From assembly GCF_030272615.1 (NCBI RefSeq), contig NC_081411.1:837668136-837732135 (forward strand): a stretch of 64,000 nt of DNA. The letters are read 5' to 3'. Of the stretch, positions 23,949-36,070 are shown in pieces. Made by a program: the position numbers and the translations under genes. A model generated the notes under the pieces. The model was not told the origin of the DNA. It searched no databases and saw nothing but the letters and a program-made list of their open reading frames with translations. How positions within the stretch are numbered: position 1 is the first letter of the stretch; every line of letters starts with the position of its first letter. Source of the stretch: Cryptomeria japonica (taxonomy: Eukaryota; Streptophyta; Pinopsida; Cupressales; Cupressaceae).

Positions 23949-24321
23949 ACAGTTGATGTTTATCATCAACCGTCAGAATTAATAGAGAAATATTTTACTC
24001 CAGCTTTGATGAGGAGAGATACTTCTCAAGGGGAGTAATTGGTATACTGAATAAGTTGGTATTTTGTATTTGAACTTGATTTTTGTATCGCTTTGGCATT
24101 TGATGTCAAAGGGAGAGAGATTGATATGGAAAAACACATGTTACTCCTAGGGGGAGAGATTGTTATTTTGGGAGAGATTCATAACACTCTGTACCTGAAT
24201 TTTGATTTCTAGTTTTGATCTCTTTTTGGGAGATTGTTGGGTTTTTGGTATTTGGTATTTCTATTTTGGTACTTTGATGGGTTTTCCATCTTGTGTTGCC
24301 ATCAATGCCAAACGGGGAGAT
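23949..24321 (+). other. A 3' untranslated region and polypurine tract
   Basis: Non-coding. The polypurine tract AAACGGGGAGAT ends at the 3' LTR, after GCCATCAATGCC. A second purine motif (TTTGGCATTTGATGTCAAAG, then GGAGAGAG) lies at 24092-24119, about 200 bases upstream. Confidence 0.65.
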
Positions 24322-25374
24322 TGTTGGTATTTTGGATATGTTGATATGGTTTTGTCATTGATGTCAACACCTATTAACACTTATCAACTCTAGTACTTGG
24401 AGAATTGACAATGTTCACCAGCAAGCAAAGTGACCTATGCACAGTCACTGGTATCGGGTACACCGATAGGATATATTATTTGCCAACACTTGGAATGATA
24501 TGGAAAACACTTGGTTATGACAAAGACATTGTCTAGACACTTTATCTTGGAGATTTATTCATTAGTATATTCGTGTTTGCATATTTGTTGTTACCAGCAA
24601 ATAGGTCCAGGATAAGCACCTACAGGTTTATCTATTCTAGATCAGCATGACACGCTATGGAGATGATTTTGTTGTTATTGTAAATGCATTGAGCCAACAT
24701 CATGTATTAGATATTGTTTTATTTGTAATTGATTTTATTATAATATATTTTAGAGCTGACCTACTAAAATTGGTCTTAGGTTATGGTATATATGTAAGAT
24801 CTTATTTGTAAGATTGATATGCGAATGTGAAAAGGGTTGTAATTTGGTAAATGCAAGAATAAGCAGAGCTATACACGCGTACATCATTTGTAGGTTGAAG
24901 GAAGGTTTTGTGAAATATAAGAACTAAACTAGTACTAAATCCAACATATGAAGATGTTATTTTGAGTAGTACATCATTATTGGATTTAACCATCCAATTG
25001 TAGTCAGTGTGACTCCTATTTGTGTTTGAGCAATGAGCTCTAGGCGCTTGGCCTTTCTGCATGTGCAGACCCCATTTGTATACACATACTATCTGTAGTA
25101 GTATCATCTGATTGTGGGTAAGGTTTCCCACCATGGTTTTTCCCCTTATAGGGTTTCCACGTACAAATATTGGTGTTATTTGTTGTGGATATTATTGTCT
25201 TTTTGTTTCATGCATTAATCTTTACTAGTACTATAATTAATTGATAAACTGTCTATTGACGTAAAGTTTGGTTTACCAGTATTAAGCATTAAGGTTGGTT
25301 AAGTAGTTTTGGTTTGAATTTATTTGACAACTGATTCACCCCCCCCCCCTCTTAGTTGTCTCCGGGACCTAACA
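24322..25374 (+). repeat. 3' LTR of A
   Basis: 1,053 bases, starting TGTTGGTATT and ending GGGACCTAACA. The hairpin keeps nine pairs with one G-U wobble (25326-25334 with 25352-25360). Confidence 0.92.
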
Positions 25375-25429
25375 GGATAAGTGTTGACATCAATGACAAA
25401 ACTAATGCAACACATCCATAATACCAACA
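25375..25429 (-). repeat. 5' LTR of B, outer fragment
   Basis: The 55-base outer end of the B LTR (ggataagtgttgacatcaat ... ataccaaca), cut off by A. It matches 13013-13067. Confidence 0.85.
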
Positions 25430-26918
25430 TATTACCTTTTGAACAATTTGTTGCTTCTGATCATCATGAAATGAATCGAAACATTATTTCACATTGTCAA
25501 ACCTATTCCTCCCTAATGTTTTTATAGTTCTCTCAAAAGAAGTCATAGGTTTGTAAGATAAGGCATTAATGGGAATACCCTATTGTGAGGTGTCTCCTAC
25601 TGGTTTGACTTTCTTACTAGTTCCTTTCATCTTCTTTGGTTCCTCTTCAGTATCAGTATCATCAGATTCCTCTCTTCTTCATTACTCTCCACTTCTTACC
25701 ATATACTCTGGGTACAGGTTTCTTTTTGACTTGAACACTTCTTGTCACCCTTGTATCGGTGGTCACTGAAGGTGCTTGCTCAACTTTCTTCTTCTTCTTC
25801 TTCTCTTTGGTAGAACTAGGTTTAGCAGGTCATTTATTTCCTCATATGCTCCTAGAATTTTCTTCTTCTTATCCTTGGGAGATGCCAAAATTTTGTTGGC
25901 ATATCCAATTAATAAGTCATAATTGACTTCATAACTCATTTCATCCATTTCATCCTCCCTGGTTTCTATGCCCTCCATAGGACAAAAGTTTGTTGTGACT
26001 GTGAAACAGATGTCTTTTGTAAAGTGTTTCACCGCATCTTTAGGTAGCCTCACCCTCATGCTCATCTTCTTTTAGAATTCATTAAAATATCTATTCATTG
26101 TAGTAGAGAATGTGTTCTTTACAGCCTTAAGGTTGTTCTTGATTTGAGCAGTTACTGGTAGGTCCTTTGACCATTGAATGTCACCAATTCTCGGTAAGAA
26201 ATTCTAAAAAAAAAAAGAATAGATCAACCAATAATTGACCAAATTTGAACTTTTGACTGTTGTCTTTCTTAATTGATTGCAAGTTCAACATCAATTAACT
26301 CTTTATAGACTCGCATAAGTCATAATCTGTATTCTCAACAATCATTCTATAAGTTGCATGCACAACTACAGATGGCACATTGTTCATTCTATTGGAATAA
26401 AATATCCTATATCGAAGGACCATAGTAGAAAGTATAATTATTGGGTCCTTAATTTTATTAACTAAAAACACATGACCATCAGAGGTAGTCTGAGTTAGTG
26501 TTACCATAGTTTCTTTTGAAATTTTCCTCAGCATTGGAACTTCGCCAGTTTTCCAAAAACTAGTCACTGCATGGATTGCTTCCTTTGTGATTGTGTTTGA
26601 CCTTTCAAGAAACATATTTTCACCATGCACATGACTAAGAATTATCCTAACATGTTCTTCTTCAAAATCTTCAAGAAAATACGCCACATTGTGAAAACCC
26701 TTTTCATAAACCCTAATGTACTCGGGTTTGATTTTGCCATTTTTATCACAGAAGGATTTCAGTTGAGAATAAATTGATAATGATCCTAAATCTTCAATTT
26801 TATAACACCATCAAGAACTTAAGACAAAGCATTATGACACTATTTTATCTATTTCCATAGACTCCATAGGTTCAGCAGTGATCATAAGTCTCTCTACTTG
26901 CTTAGGTGATGATGTCAT
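25430..26918 (-). pseudogene. Element D ORF2, N-terminal part (unknown protein)
   Basis: Reading starts at ATG 26918 (MTSSPKQVERLM), with early stops. The open stretch 26687-26295 (VRIILSHVHGENMFLER ... NTITKEAIHAVTSF ... NRMNNVPSVVVHATYRMI) aligns with element C ORF2 (VRLVLNKVHGEFMWLES ... KITKEAIMVVTSL ... NRLNSVSSLCIHGAYEMV). The next frame 26065-25763 (MRVRLPKDAVKHFTKDICFTV) matches C's MRARERLPQSIIDKYDKEIYFV. A basic run (KRRRRRRK) and Glu/Lys-rich sequence follow towards 25500. I do not recognise the family. Conservation between two diverged copies argues for a real protein. Confidence 0.7.
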
Positions 26919-27413
26919 TCTGGATAAACTTGATTTGAGAGAGATTAACAAAACAATACCTTAATTCCTTCATGCTAGCAAGGTTTCTGGTTGATCTCTC
27001 AAATGTACACCCATTTCTTCTTCACTAATCTTTGAATCTGCTTCAATCTTTCAATCCGTAACACAAATCCATCTACAATCAGCTAGCAATTTTCTTTTTC
27101 ACTCTACAGGTGATCAAGAACTCTCTTTCAAATGCGATTAGGTTAAAAATAACATAGTAAAACTCTCTTTTATAAACTTTACCCACTATATTGATTTCTC
27201 AACCGATATGGTAAGAAACCCAAATATACCATTTAACAATACTTCCAATACTGACAGGTATATAACCAGTTGACAATCTTTTGAAAACTGATAGACTATG
27301 ATATCAAGAATTCTCACAAAACAACTCAAAATGCAAACTCTTTTACCACACATTCTTTAAGGGGTCCGGAAGTAGATTTACCACTATGCTCCCCTTAGGC
27401 CTGTTTGAAAGAC
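26919..27413 (-). other. Element D spacer between ORF1 and ORF2
   Basis: About 500 bases without a supported frame; the corresponding spacer in C is about 340 bases. It separates two independently started frames. No internal promoter is evident. Confidence 0.45.
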
Positions 27414-28278
27414 TTAGTTCACTGGTGTAGGATTCTCCATGCTAGGTAAAGGGATAGATTCTTCTGTAGACTTATCCTCACTCTTCTTTTTCCATATTTT
27501 GTTCATCTCCTCTTTGGTTTCTTCAATATTAACCTTCTTCTTACCTTTCTGATCTTTAGAGTGGTTGACCGGTTTGTTCTTTCTAGTTTTACAGAACTTT
27601 TCCATGTATTCTGGTTTGTGATAATGATAGAAAGCCATTCTAGATGATCTCCAATGTCCTGCATTACCTCTTCTAGTTACCCTTTTGCAATTCATAGCCA
27701 CATGACCATAATTGTTACAAATGGTGCAAATAATATTAGTTACCTTTTCCATTTCAAATGGACTAAACTGGTTGACATAGGTATCTGCCAGTTCATGTTT
27801 CTCTAGTTGTCAAAGGTTCTCCTCTAGTCACCATTAGGTTTTGGATTCATGTGAGATTCTAGATTGTATGCTCCATATCTGCATTCAATTGATCTATGTC
27901 CATACATGTTGCATGTAAAACAATGAGCTTCAAATCTCCTAGATACATACCTAGCATTTGCATTATTGCCTATATTCTCATTAGGTTTGCTTCTACACAT
28001 ATTTGCAGTATGTCCAGGTTTGTGATAGATAAAGAAAATGGGTTTGAGAGCTTTCTTACCGATAGATTTGTTAGACTTAGGAGCAGTTTTATCTTTGTGA
28101 GTGTTTCTCTTTGTACCAAAAGATTCTCCTTTCTCAAATGTATTATAACCTAGTCTAGATGTGTCACCTTTCATCCTCTGAGATTGGATATTCTCATCCA
28201 GCATAGAAGAACTCTTATTAAACTTTTCCACCTTTCCAGTATCCTTAGTGAGATCTCTAGTAATATCTTCATTGTGTT
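27414..28278 (-). pseudogene. Element D ORF1, zinc-knuckle part
   Basis: Continues the coiled-coil frame at 46006-46431 across the E3 insertion. Four CCHC-type knuckles are visible in order: FFIYHKPGHTANMC (two Cys lost), CFTCNMYGHRSIEC (intact), CTICNNYGHVAMNC (intact) and FYHYHKPEYMEKFC (damaged). A Lys-rich tail ends PTPVN at a stop at 27414. The spacing matches the four knuckles of C. This resembles a nucleocapsid-type RNA-binding region, but no capsid domain precedes it. Confidence 0.75.
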
Positions 28279-29729
28279 TGTAGACATCTAAAAATGGTCA
28301 CTGCTTGCGGAGTCATACTTTAACATTTGCGCATTGCCTTATTTTAGGGTTCTTGCGTCGCATTAACATTTCTTCTATGTTGCGCACTTGGTCTTTATCA
28401 TTTGTGAGCATCGAGTCCTTCTTCTGCATTCTTCATTTGTCTCGCTTTCGAATTTGGTCTTGTCGATAATAATCTTTAGTCATGATTTTGGTCGATCTTA
28501 TCCAAGCGCATCAATGTGCATGCTCATTTGACATATTTTGACATCGTCAATTCAATTTCATTTTGGACATCGTCAATCCTAATCGATGATAGAATTAGGG
28601 TTTTGTCCTCTTATCAATCTCATCAATTTTGCGATTGATTTGTCATCGATCATTTTCCTTGTCAATCTTGTCATCTTGCGATCGATTTGTCATCGATCCT
28701 TGTCCTTTTCAATCTTGTCATTTTGCGATTGATTTGTCATCGATCGTCATCCTTCTCAATCATGTCAATTTGGAGCAATTAGTCATTGTTCCTCATCAAT
28801 TGGCACATTTATCAATCAAATCATTTATCAACACTGGTCCTTTGTTAATCAGAATCATGATCGAATCGGCATCAATTATCTTTTGTCAAGACCTAATTGT
28901 CATCCTTTCATTTTCATCTTCTAGGGTTTCATGATTTATTCATTTAATCTTGTTTGTCATTTCTCCCTCTAGGTTAAATAATTTATTTATTTATCTTAAG
29001 TCTTCTTGACACAATTAAATATTTATTTATTTGGCTAACTAATTCCTCCCTCTCTTTGTGAATTAATTAATGACTGAAAAATTATTAATTAATTTACCTA
29101 ATTTTCCAATTTACTAATTTCTCCTTATTCCTAATTTTCTAATTTTCATCATTTTTCTAATTTCCTAATTTCTAATTCATCTAATTTTCTATTTTCTCTA
29201 ATATTTCTCCTAATTTCATGGGAATGACATAGCAAATTTGTCATAATTTGTCAATCAATCAATTTTGCATAGCAACTTTGTCAATTTTGTCATAATTTGT
29301 CAATCAATCAATCTTGCATAGAAAGTGTCAATTTTGTCATAATTTGTCATATTTGTCATTCTTGATTTGAAATTTCCTTTCAAATCTCTTCATGCTAATC
29401 TTGTCATCTCTCCAATTTGTCTATAAATTGGATGAATTTCTTCAATCAAAGGATCCCCGAATCAATCACGCTTCTAGTATTCTTGCGCTACCATCTTGTC
29501 AATCTTGCTTTCACATTATGCTTATGCACTTGAAGGTGAGATCCACAAAACAAAGCAATTTGAAGAAGAAAGAAGGACAATGGAGAATCATGGAGGAGAC
29601 AGCCGCATTTGTGATGGTTTGCGTTTGAATTTGAATGTTTGTAGGTTTTGTTATCATTGCAATCTAGTTTTGTGATTGAGCTAGTTTAATATTTCTATTG
29701 CTTTGATGATTTTTGAATACCTATCTACA
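28279..29729 (+). repeat. 5' LTR of E3
   Basis: 1,451 bases. Between about 28621 and 28770 it contains three tandem copies of a roughly 48-base unit built on TTGCGATYGATTTGTCATCG. After 28975 it is very AT-rich, with many ctaattt and gtcaatcaatca words. A TATA-like box is not obvious; tataaattgg near 29422 is a candidate. Confidence 0.92.
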
Positions 29730-31845
29730 TTAATTGGTGAACCTAACATGAAACTAACCATTTAACCATGTTTTGAGTGTCTTTTGAGCTGATTTGTAGG
29801 TGAAAACCCAAGAAACAAGGCAACTCGGGGCTTTCTGGGCACTTCTGCGCCTATGTAGGAGGAATCTATGCCTGTGTCAAGGGATTTGTGTCTGTGTCAA
29901 GGAATTTTGCACCTGTGTCAAAGGGATCTATGCCTATGTCAAGACATTCTACGTCTGTGTAAGGCCAGAAACAGAGGTAAAAATCAGTGTTTCTACTTGC
30001 AAATTACTTTGTTTTGCATTCTGTTCTAGTATTCTTGTTTTCTTTGGTACTAATTCTCTATGCAGCACCTTGGCATTATGCATGGTGAAGACAAAAATGA
30101 AACTACTAACAAATCTTATGCAGGTTCACTAGTCAAAGACCAAACAAATCAAACTTCTAACTTAGTGATTTTGCAAGTTGCCTTGTATTCCAACTAAACT
30201 TTATGTTTGTGATTCATAATTAGGCACCTAGTATGTTTGCTAAGTAGGATGGAATGAACATGTTTTTATTTTGTTTGTTGAGTTTGACATTGGAGTAGGA
30301 GAGTATGCTCTCATCCTTCTTAGGGTGATCAGAAATCCAGATCTTCGATACCATTCTCATGTTTTGGATTGTTTGTTACCTTCAGAGGGTCTGCCTTCCC
30401 GACCATTTGCTTTCTTTTGCAAGCAAGTGACAATCGTGAGAGGGGAACGAACCAAAGTGAGCACAGCTAGAGTACCTTGGCATTCTAACTCACTACAAAT
30501 AAATAATTGAAGGGTGAAAGCTTTGAAGGAAGGGTTACATGGGAATTGTAGTTACTTGGGAAGTGATGACCCTTGGACTCTTTCTCATATCAGCATCTAA
30601 GTAGGGCCTCACGGTCTAAATCGTGCTTGTGCGACTACATTTGTTTGGTATCTTGGTGGACTTATGTCTCAATCATGCTTGCGTGACACCAAGGAGTAAC
30701 GCTTAATAGAAATCCTTATTAAACACCTTGTATTTAGAGGCCAAAAATCCTTCTAGTTGCTTGAGAGGGAGGAATTCAGATACTTGGAAGAGATACTAAG
30801 TTCGCCATGGTGAGATTTCCATGGGGACAAATGCTTGGCTACCTTGAGAAGTGAGTGTTGTGGAGGGTAGCCCATGGGGTCAAGCATTTATGTATTCTCC
30901 TTGAATCTCATAACGAGTCTACCTCTCAAGTACCTACTATCCTTACCTACCATAAGAAATGTGTGAATGAGCATGATTGTCTTGAGTCTACGTTAAAATA
31001 TCTTGTCTTCTTTGCTTGTCAAAAGTTGAGTTGTGTCTCATTTCAAAAACTAGACAAATTGATTCAAAACAAGGTTAAACACAAGAGTATTTCATTCAAC
31101 AAAGTTCAAAAAAACCTTCAAACATGGTTGTCAAATATTCTTCAAAATATTGTCTCAATATTTATGTCACTTAGATTTAGGTTCATCCTAGGTTTGCATT
31201 TTGCAAATTCATTGTCAACTACCAAGGTTAGGTTTCACCTAGGTCATACTCCTTTGCATATCAATAAGGGTCATCCATTTGCATGTGTCTTCTTGCATTA
31301 GAGTAATACCATTTCATAATTCAACCTTAGGTTTTTCCTTAGGTTGACATTGTCATACATTTGCATGTGCATACCCTAGGTCCCTTCATTAAGCTTAGGT
31401 CATTATCATACCATATTAGGGTCATTTGCATAGTAATTTTCCCTTTGCATATAGTCTCAAAAACTAGGTTTTGTCATACTTGAGTAATTGCAAATCTTTG
31501 AAAAACCCTAAAGTTATTGTTAGGAAGTCTAGACCTTATCAAACTTTTGTCTTTTTGTCATCATTGTCATTTGGTCAAACCTAGCTTAGTATCCAACCAT
31601 ATAGGGGAGATGTTGTCATTTTGTCCTTTTGTCACTTGGTCCTTTTGTCCTTTAAGGTCTAGACATCATTTCAATTTCCTAAGGGTCTCTTTTTAGATTT
31701 GCATTCCAAAAAGTTTGTCAAAATCTTGAAAAAACAACAAAAACATAGGTTGCATTCTTGCCATAGATTGCATTTTCATCTATTTAGTTTGCATTTAGTT
31801 GCATATCATACATCATCCTTGAAAAAATTCCATTTGCATAGTAAC
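29730..31845 (+). other. E3 leader, non-coding
   Basis: Begins TTAATTGGTGAACCTAAC; if TGGTGAACC at 29735 is the primer site I cannot assign the tRNA. Imperfect tandem copies of a 22-24 base unit (cctgtgtcaagggatt) lie at about 29846-29960. No frame of conserved character is seen: open stretches at 29800-30132, 30271-30510 and 30855-31301 have ordinary shadow-like composition. Long leaders of this kind are known in Tat elements. Confidence 0.6.
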
Positions 31846-34536
31846 ATGCCTATTGAAACAAGGTCAAAATCTAAGAAGATGGGAGAACCAACAAATCAAC
31901 CCATTGACAATGTATCAAACTCACAGTTTCAACCTAGTTAATCATTACAAATTGAAGGTTCATCAAACACACAATTACCACCATATGGAATGGTTCAACT
32001 TGGACAACCTCCATTATATGAACCAGTGTTTGTACCCATGAAACCAAGACATGGGAGTGTTCCACCAACACCAAGGGGAAATGCACCTTTTGATTGGAAT
32101 CAACCGAACCTGCAACATGACATTCAAACTCAAACATTATATGAGGAACAAACTCTTTCACAAGGATTTGGTTCAGATCAAGGCATTCAACAAGAAACAA
32201 ATCCAAATATTTTACTAGATTCTTCATCAAATTCTAATGCTTCTGATGATGTTGATATGTTCCTTAAAGATCCAAAGTTGACGAAAAAGATGGATAAATT
32301 CTTGAAAAAGGTTTTTAAGATGTTCCTACAAAAATATCTTGATATGATGAGTAATGTGACCTCCTCAAGTGAACAAATCAATGTGCAAAAACAACAAGAC
32401 GGTGAGTTGTTAATTTTCTCTCCACATCCAAATGAAGAAGATGTGCAACAAGAAACTCAACATACCTTGATGAGTAAACGTGCTTCAAAAGAATTGATAG
32501 TGACTATTCCTCAAAAGTCACCATTTGAAACAATAAATAATCTGTTATTTAATACAACACCTGTAACACAAGATCAAACGAGAACCACACAAATATTGAC
32601 AGTTGTCCCTCAACAAGAAGTGGTTCCTCACATGCATAAAATTGGATCAAAATATAAGATGCAAGAAAGCTTTATGACTGGAATGTCTGATCTCACCAAT
32701 GTCCAAAACAATTCCACAATGCAACAAAGTTCCTATGTCCCATTAAGTTCAATATATTTGCCAAATACTCAAGTACCTGTTATGCAAACTATTGTGACAA
32801 ATCCTTCGATAATGGTGACACAAAGAGCTATAGATAGTGGTTTGCACCAACAGCAAATGTTGCAACAATTGAGTAATACACAAAAGGTATAGTAGAATGT
32901 GAAAACAAACAATGCACAACAACAACAATATTGCATTCGACAACAAGTTGCAATGCCCTCTGCACCATTACAAGTTAATGCAAACTTGCAACCACCACAA
33001 TGGATTGGATAAACAACACAACAAGTCAATGCAAGTGCTATACCCCATCTTAAGGAGAAACAACAAAAACCTCCCAAACAAAGTTTTTTGCAAATGATGG
33101 GATTTACATCAAGACAACAACAATTGGCACAAAGTTAGCAAATTTTGATTCGTCAGCATCAACAACAACATGTGCCTCAATATGTGCCAAGACAAACAAG
33201 TTATCATACTTCACAACTGCAATTGACGCTTGTGCAATATCAACAACACCTCAATTGCAATATCAACCTAGGCTACAAATGATGATTCCACCACAAGAAG
33301 CACAACAACAAGGTCAATATCAAGGCATGGCACAACCACAGTAGCAAGAGGTGTACCAAGAACATTATATGCTAGAGACACCAAAGACGGCAATTTCAGA
33401 GCATCAACAACCGATCAGAAACACAATGTATCGACAAAGAGTACCCACCAGGATTAATGATGGACCTCCAAAATCTGACACAATTATGCAACAGCTTGAG
33501 AAGTTGCAATGACAAGTCGACGCATTGAAAACCAAAGGAACAAAGAAGTTGTACACAGATCAAGATTTATGTCCTAATCTATTTGACAAGAGCTTGTACA
33601 TTCCGCCCTTCCCTAAGCATTTTGAGGCACCTAATTTTGAGAAATATAAAGGGAATGGCAATCCAAAAGATCACATTTGAGCATTTTTCATAGCGTGTAG
33701 TGAAGTGAGTTATGAGGAAACATATTTAATGCGCTTATTTGCATGAAGTCTCATAGGACAAGCCATGGATTGGTATTCGCATCTGCCAGGAAATATAAAG
33801 ACTTGGTCAGAATTGGCTCAAAAGTTTATATCTCACTTTGCATTCAACAGTGACAGTGACGTGACCATGTCAGATTTATGCAACACCAAGCAAAAGCAAG
33901 GTAAACCATTAGTGACTTTCTTGAAATGATGGTGAAGCTTGTATAGTCGTTCTTCCCTAGATATACCTAAAGAACAACAAGTAAACTTATTTGTTCAAAA
34001 TCTGGTCCTAGAACTAATGTATGAACTCAAATTGAAAAGTCCCAATACCATTGAGAAACTCATTAAGAAAGGGATGAACATTGAAACTACTCTTGTAGCT
34101 AAGGGAATCATTAAGCTCAACAAAGACAGTGACAACACAAACAATTCAGGGGACATAAATAGATTTTGGTACAAAAATAAGAATGTCCCTAATGATGGAG
34201 TTGTTGACGCAAGAGCGGTAAATGCAAATCAACCCCCATTCACAATAAAGAAATTGAGTGCTCCTAATATGTCAACTATGGAACAAAATCAAACACCAGC
34301 AAGCAATGTTACTCAACAACTGCCATATCAACAATACACTCAACAATATAATCAACAGCAAGGTTAGCAATAAAACCAGTAACGCAAACCTTTTCGATCA
34401 AGGGATGGGCCTCCTTGATAGTTTATGCCATTGGGAGAGCCTATTGAGTTAGTAATGAAATAATTAATACAAGAAAAATTTATCAAGTTACCATATATCA
34501 AGGCCGGACCATTGGTAAAGCCACATTGGTGGAATG
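31846..34536 (+). pseudogene. E3 gag
   Basis: Starts at ATG 31846 (MPIETRSKSKKMGEP). A stop at 31939 and a double TAG near 32887-32892 interrupt a Gln/Asn-rich N-terminal half with poly-Gln-like runs (32900-33350). After a frameshift the Gypsy gag core follows at about 33595-33990: FPKHFEAPNFEKYKGNGNPKDHI, then LIGQAMDWYSHLPGNIKTWSELAQKFISHF. The open stretch 33939-34367 covers the C-terminal helices (KSPNTIEKLIKKGMNIE). The stops fall in CAA/CAG-type positions. Confidence 0.85.
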
Positions 34537-35203
34537 ATAATGCATATTGTGAGTACCATCGATCAAAAGGACATAAAAACACATCATGTTTTCAATTGAA
34601 ACATATGATTTAAGATCTGTTAGATCAAGGAGTAATTGAGGTAGACCCGCCCAATGCTACCTCTAACACTGATCATACAATTTTCAAAACACCTTTGCTT
34701 GATCATGACAAGGGTAAAGCATCTTCTTCCAACTCTACCCAAATAGAAAATTATGTGAATACTAGTTATAACAATGTCATCAATTGTTTTCGAGCTTCAA
34801 ATGAGTATGTTTCCACCATAAGAATAAAGGGACAAGATCCTTCTTACGTGGTTACCACTCGTCGATCTAAAATAGTCCTGAAAGGAGCTCCTGCAACTCT
34901 TCCCAAATCAACTTCTACGAGTTAGTATAATCTCCTAGATCATTTGGGAAAGACACCTGCACAAATATCAATCCTTGAGTTGTTGAAAATGTCCCCCATG
35001 CATCGCACAGTCCTAGAAAAAGCTTTAATTGAGTCCACTGTCCCGACAGACATTGATGTTGACCAGTTTCAAGCCCGAATAGGACATCTAGCTGTTTCCC
35101 AACACGTTGCATTTACTGATAACAATATTTCACCTGATAAGCTCCCTCACAATGATCCTTTACATCTTGAAGTCTTTGTCCATAATTGGAAAATATAATG
35201 AGT
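34537..35203 (+). pseudogene. E3 gag-pol junction with atypical zinc finger
   Basis: NAYCEYHRSKGHKNTSCFQLKH at 34537-34605 has C-x2-H-x4-H-x4-C spacing, a variant knuckle I associate with Tat and Athila elements. A spacer in the same frame follows with stops (KTPLLDHDKGKASSSN; 34944-35198 TPAQISILELLKMSPMHR). Part of the polyprotein before the protease. Confidence 0.75.
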
Positions 35204-35618
35204 CTTGATAGATGGTGGAGTGGGTCTTAACATCTGTACCTTGAGAGTGGTCATTAGTCTTGGTTATACAGAAAATGATATTGATTCTTCTAGAAGAATA
35301 ACAATTAAAGCATATGATGATGTTGAGCGCCCATCTAAAGGGATAATTACATTGCCTATCAGAGTCGGTCTAGTGATAGAAAACACTTTCTTGTAGGTCC
35401 TAGACCTCAATCTCCCTTACAATATGATTCTTGGCTATCCGTGGATCCATGCAATGAAAGCAGTTCCATCCACTTATCATCAATGTTTAAAATATCCTTA
35501 CAATGGGACTGAGATAACAGTTCCAAGAGATTCTAATCCATTTCAATTTTGTGCCAATCTAAAGGATTCCCCGTAGCAGCAAGTCCCAGTTAATAGAGAG
35601 GCCCACTCACATAGTTAT
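35204..35618 (+). pseudogene. E3 aspartic protease
   Basis: Active-site region VLIDGGVGLNICTLRVV at about 35199-35250, then RITIKAYDDVERPSKGIITLPIRVG, LPYNMILGYPWIHAMKAVPSTYHQCLKY. The DGG form of the catalytic triad is the usual one in Tat-type proteases. Two stops immediately precede the domain and a TAG at 35394 interrupts it. Confidence 0.85.
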
Positions 35619-36070
35619 GTGGATCCTAATGAATTGTTAGAAGCTGTCAAAGGAAAATTGAATATACAGGACCAAGGATGCGGAGAGTATTCAATGGCTC
35701 AAACATTCCTCATTGGGAATTTACCAATATCTCCAAAATCACATGGCAAACCACATTTGTTGCAAAAGGAACCTAAGATAGTCATTCAATATCAGCCCCC
35801 CACTACATTTACAAGATGGGGTGAACTTGAAAAAGAAACTTTAGATGATGATGTCATAGATTTGCTTTATAAGGATCCAACTGAGACCCCACTTGTCAGG
35901 TTGCCAGTGGAGCGGTACAGCAAAGGACTTACTATGCTACAAAAGAAAGGATATGATGGTTGTAGTGGCTTAGGCCCTAACAAGAAAGGAAGGCTAGAAC
36001 CTATTATACCCAAGATGCGACCTCCAACTTTAGGGTTAGGTTTTGTACCATTGTGAATTGGACCCTCCTC
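35619..36070 (+). pseudogene. E3 G-patch-like segment after protease
   Basis: The open frame MDPNELLEAVKGKLNIQDQG ends with a G-patch-like stretch: KGLTMLQKKGYDGCSGLGPN, KKGRLEPI, then LGLGFVPL. G-patch motifs are glycine-rich nucleic-acid-binding modules also found at the protease end of some retroviruses. Role in this element is inferred only. Confidence 0.65.

Larger units (their letters stand above)
18680..25374 (+). mobile_element. Element A: Ty1/Copia retrotransposon, frame-intact but stop-ridden
   Basis: LTRs at 18680-19736 and 24322-25374 start TGTTGGTATTTTGG and end CCGGGACCTAACA. It lies in the 5' LTR of B. Flanks CAATA and GGATA match at three of five bases; the truncated B LTR shows GGATA as the original word. 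The polyprotein frame 19794-23948 has no frameshift but contains 13 stops. It is the third layer of the nest (D, then B, then A). Confidence 0.92.
12901..25429 (-). mobile_element. Element B: Ty1/Copia retrotransposon, split by element A
   Basis: The LTR terminus TGTTAGGAACTAGAAGGC occurs at 12901 and, one base altered, at 17617; the other terminus ATACCAACA/AGCA ends at 25429 and 13067. Flanks GATTA and TATTA form a duplication with one mismatch. The 5' LTR is split at 18679/25375 by element A. The coding region runs 17559 to about 13430 in one frame until a single shift near 14825. Several active-site residues survive that are lost in A, and its wording is close to A and G, so B serves as the reference for the stops in A. 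Confidence 0.85.

Noticed and set aside
28975-29380. AT-rich word-repeat stretch in the E3 LTR as a matrix-attachment or replication origin
   Set aside because: Composition alone is not evidence; the same stretch simply recurs in both LTRs.
30855-31301. 148-codon open frame in the E3 leader
   Set aside because: Low-complexity sequence without family resemblance. It lies in a leader with no matching frame structure, so it is treated as chance.
31934-32230. Minus-strand 98-codon frame
   Set aside because: Shadow of the E3 gag coding strand.
32769-33077. Cys-rich minus-strand frame (102 codons)
   Set aside because: Mirror of the CAA/ACA-rich gag segment; the Cys and Leu richness comes from reading Gln repeats backwards.
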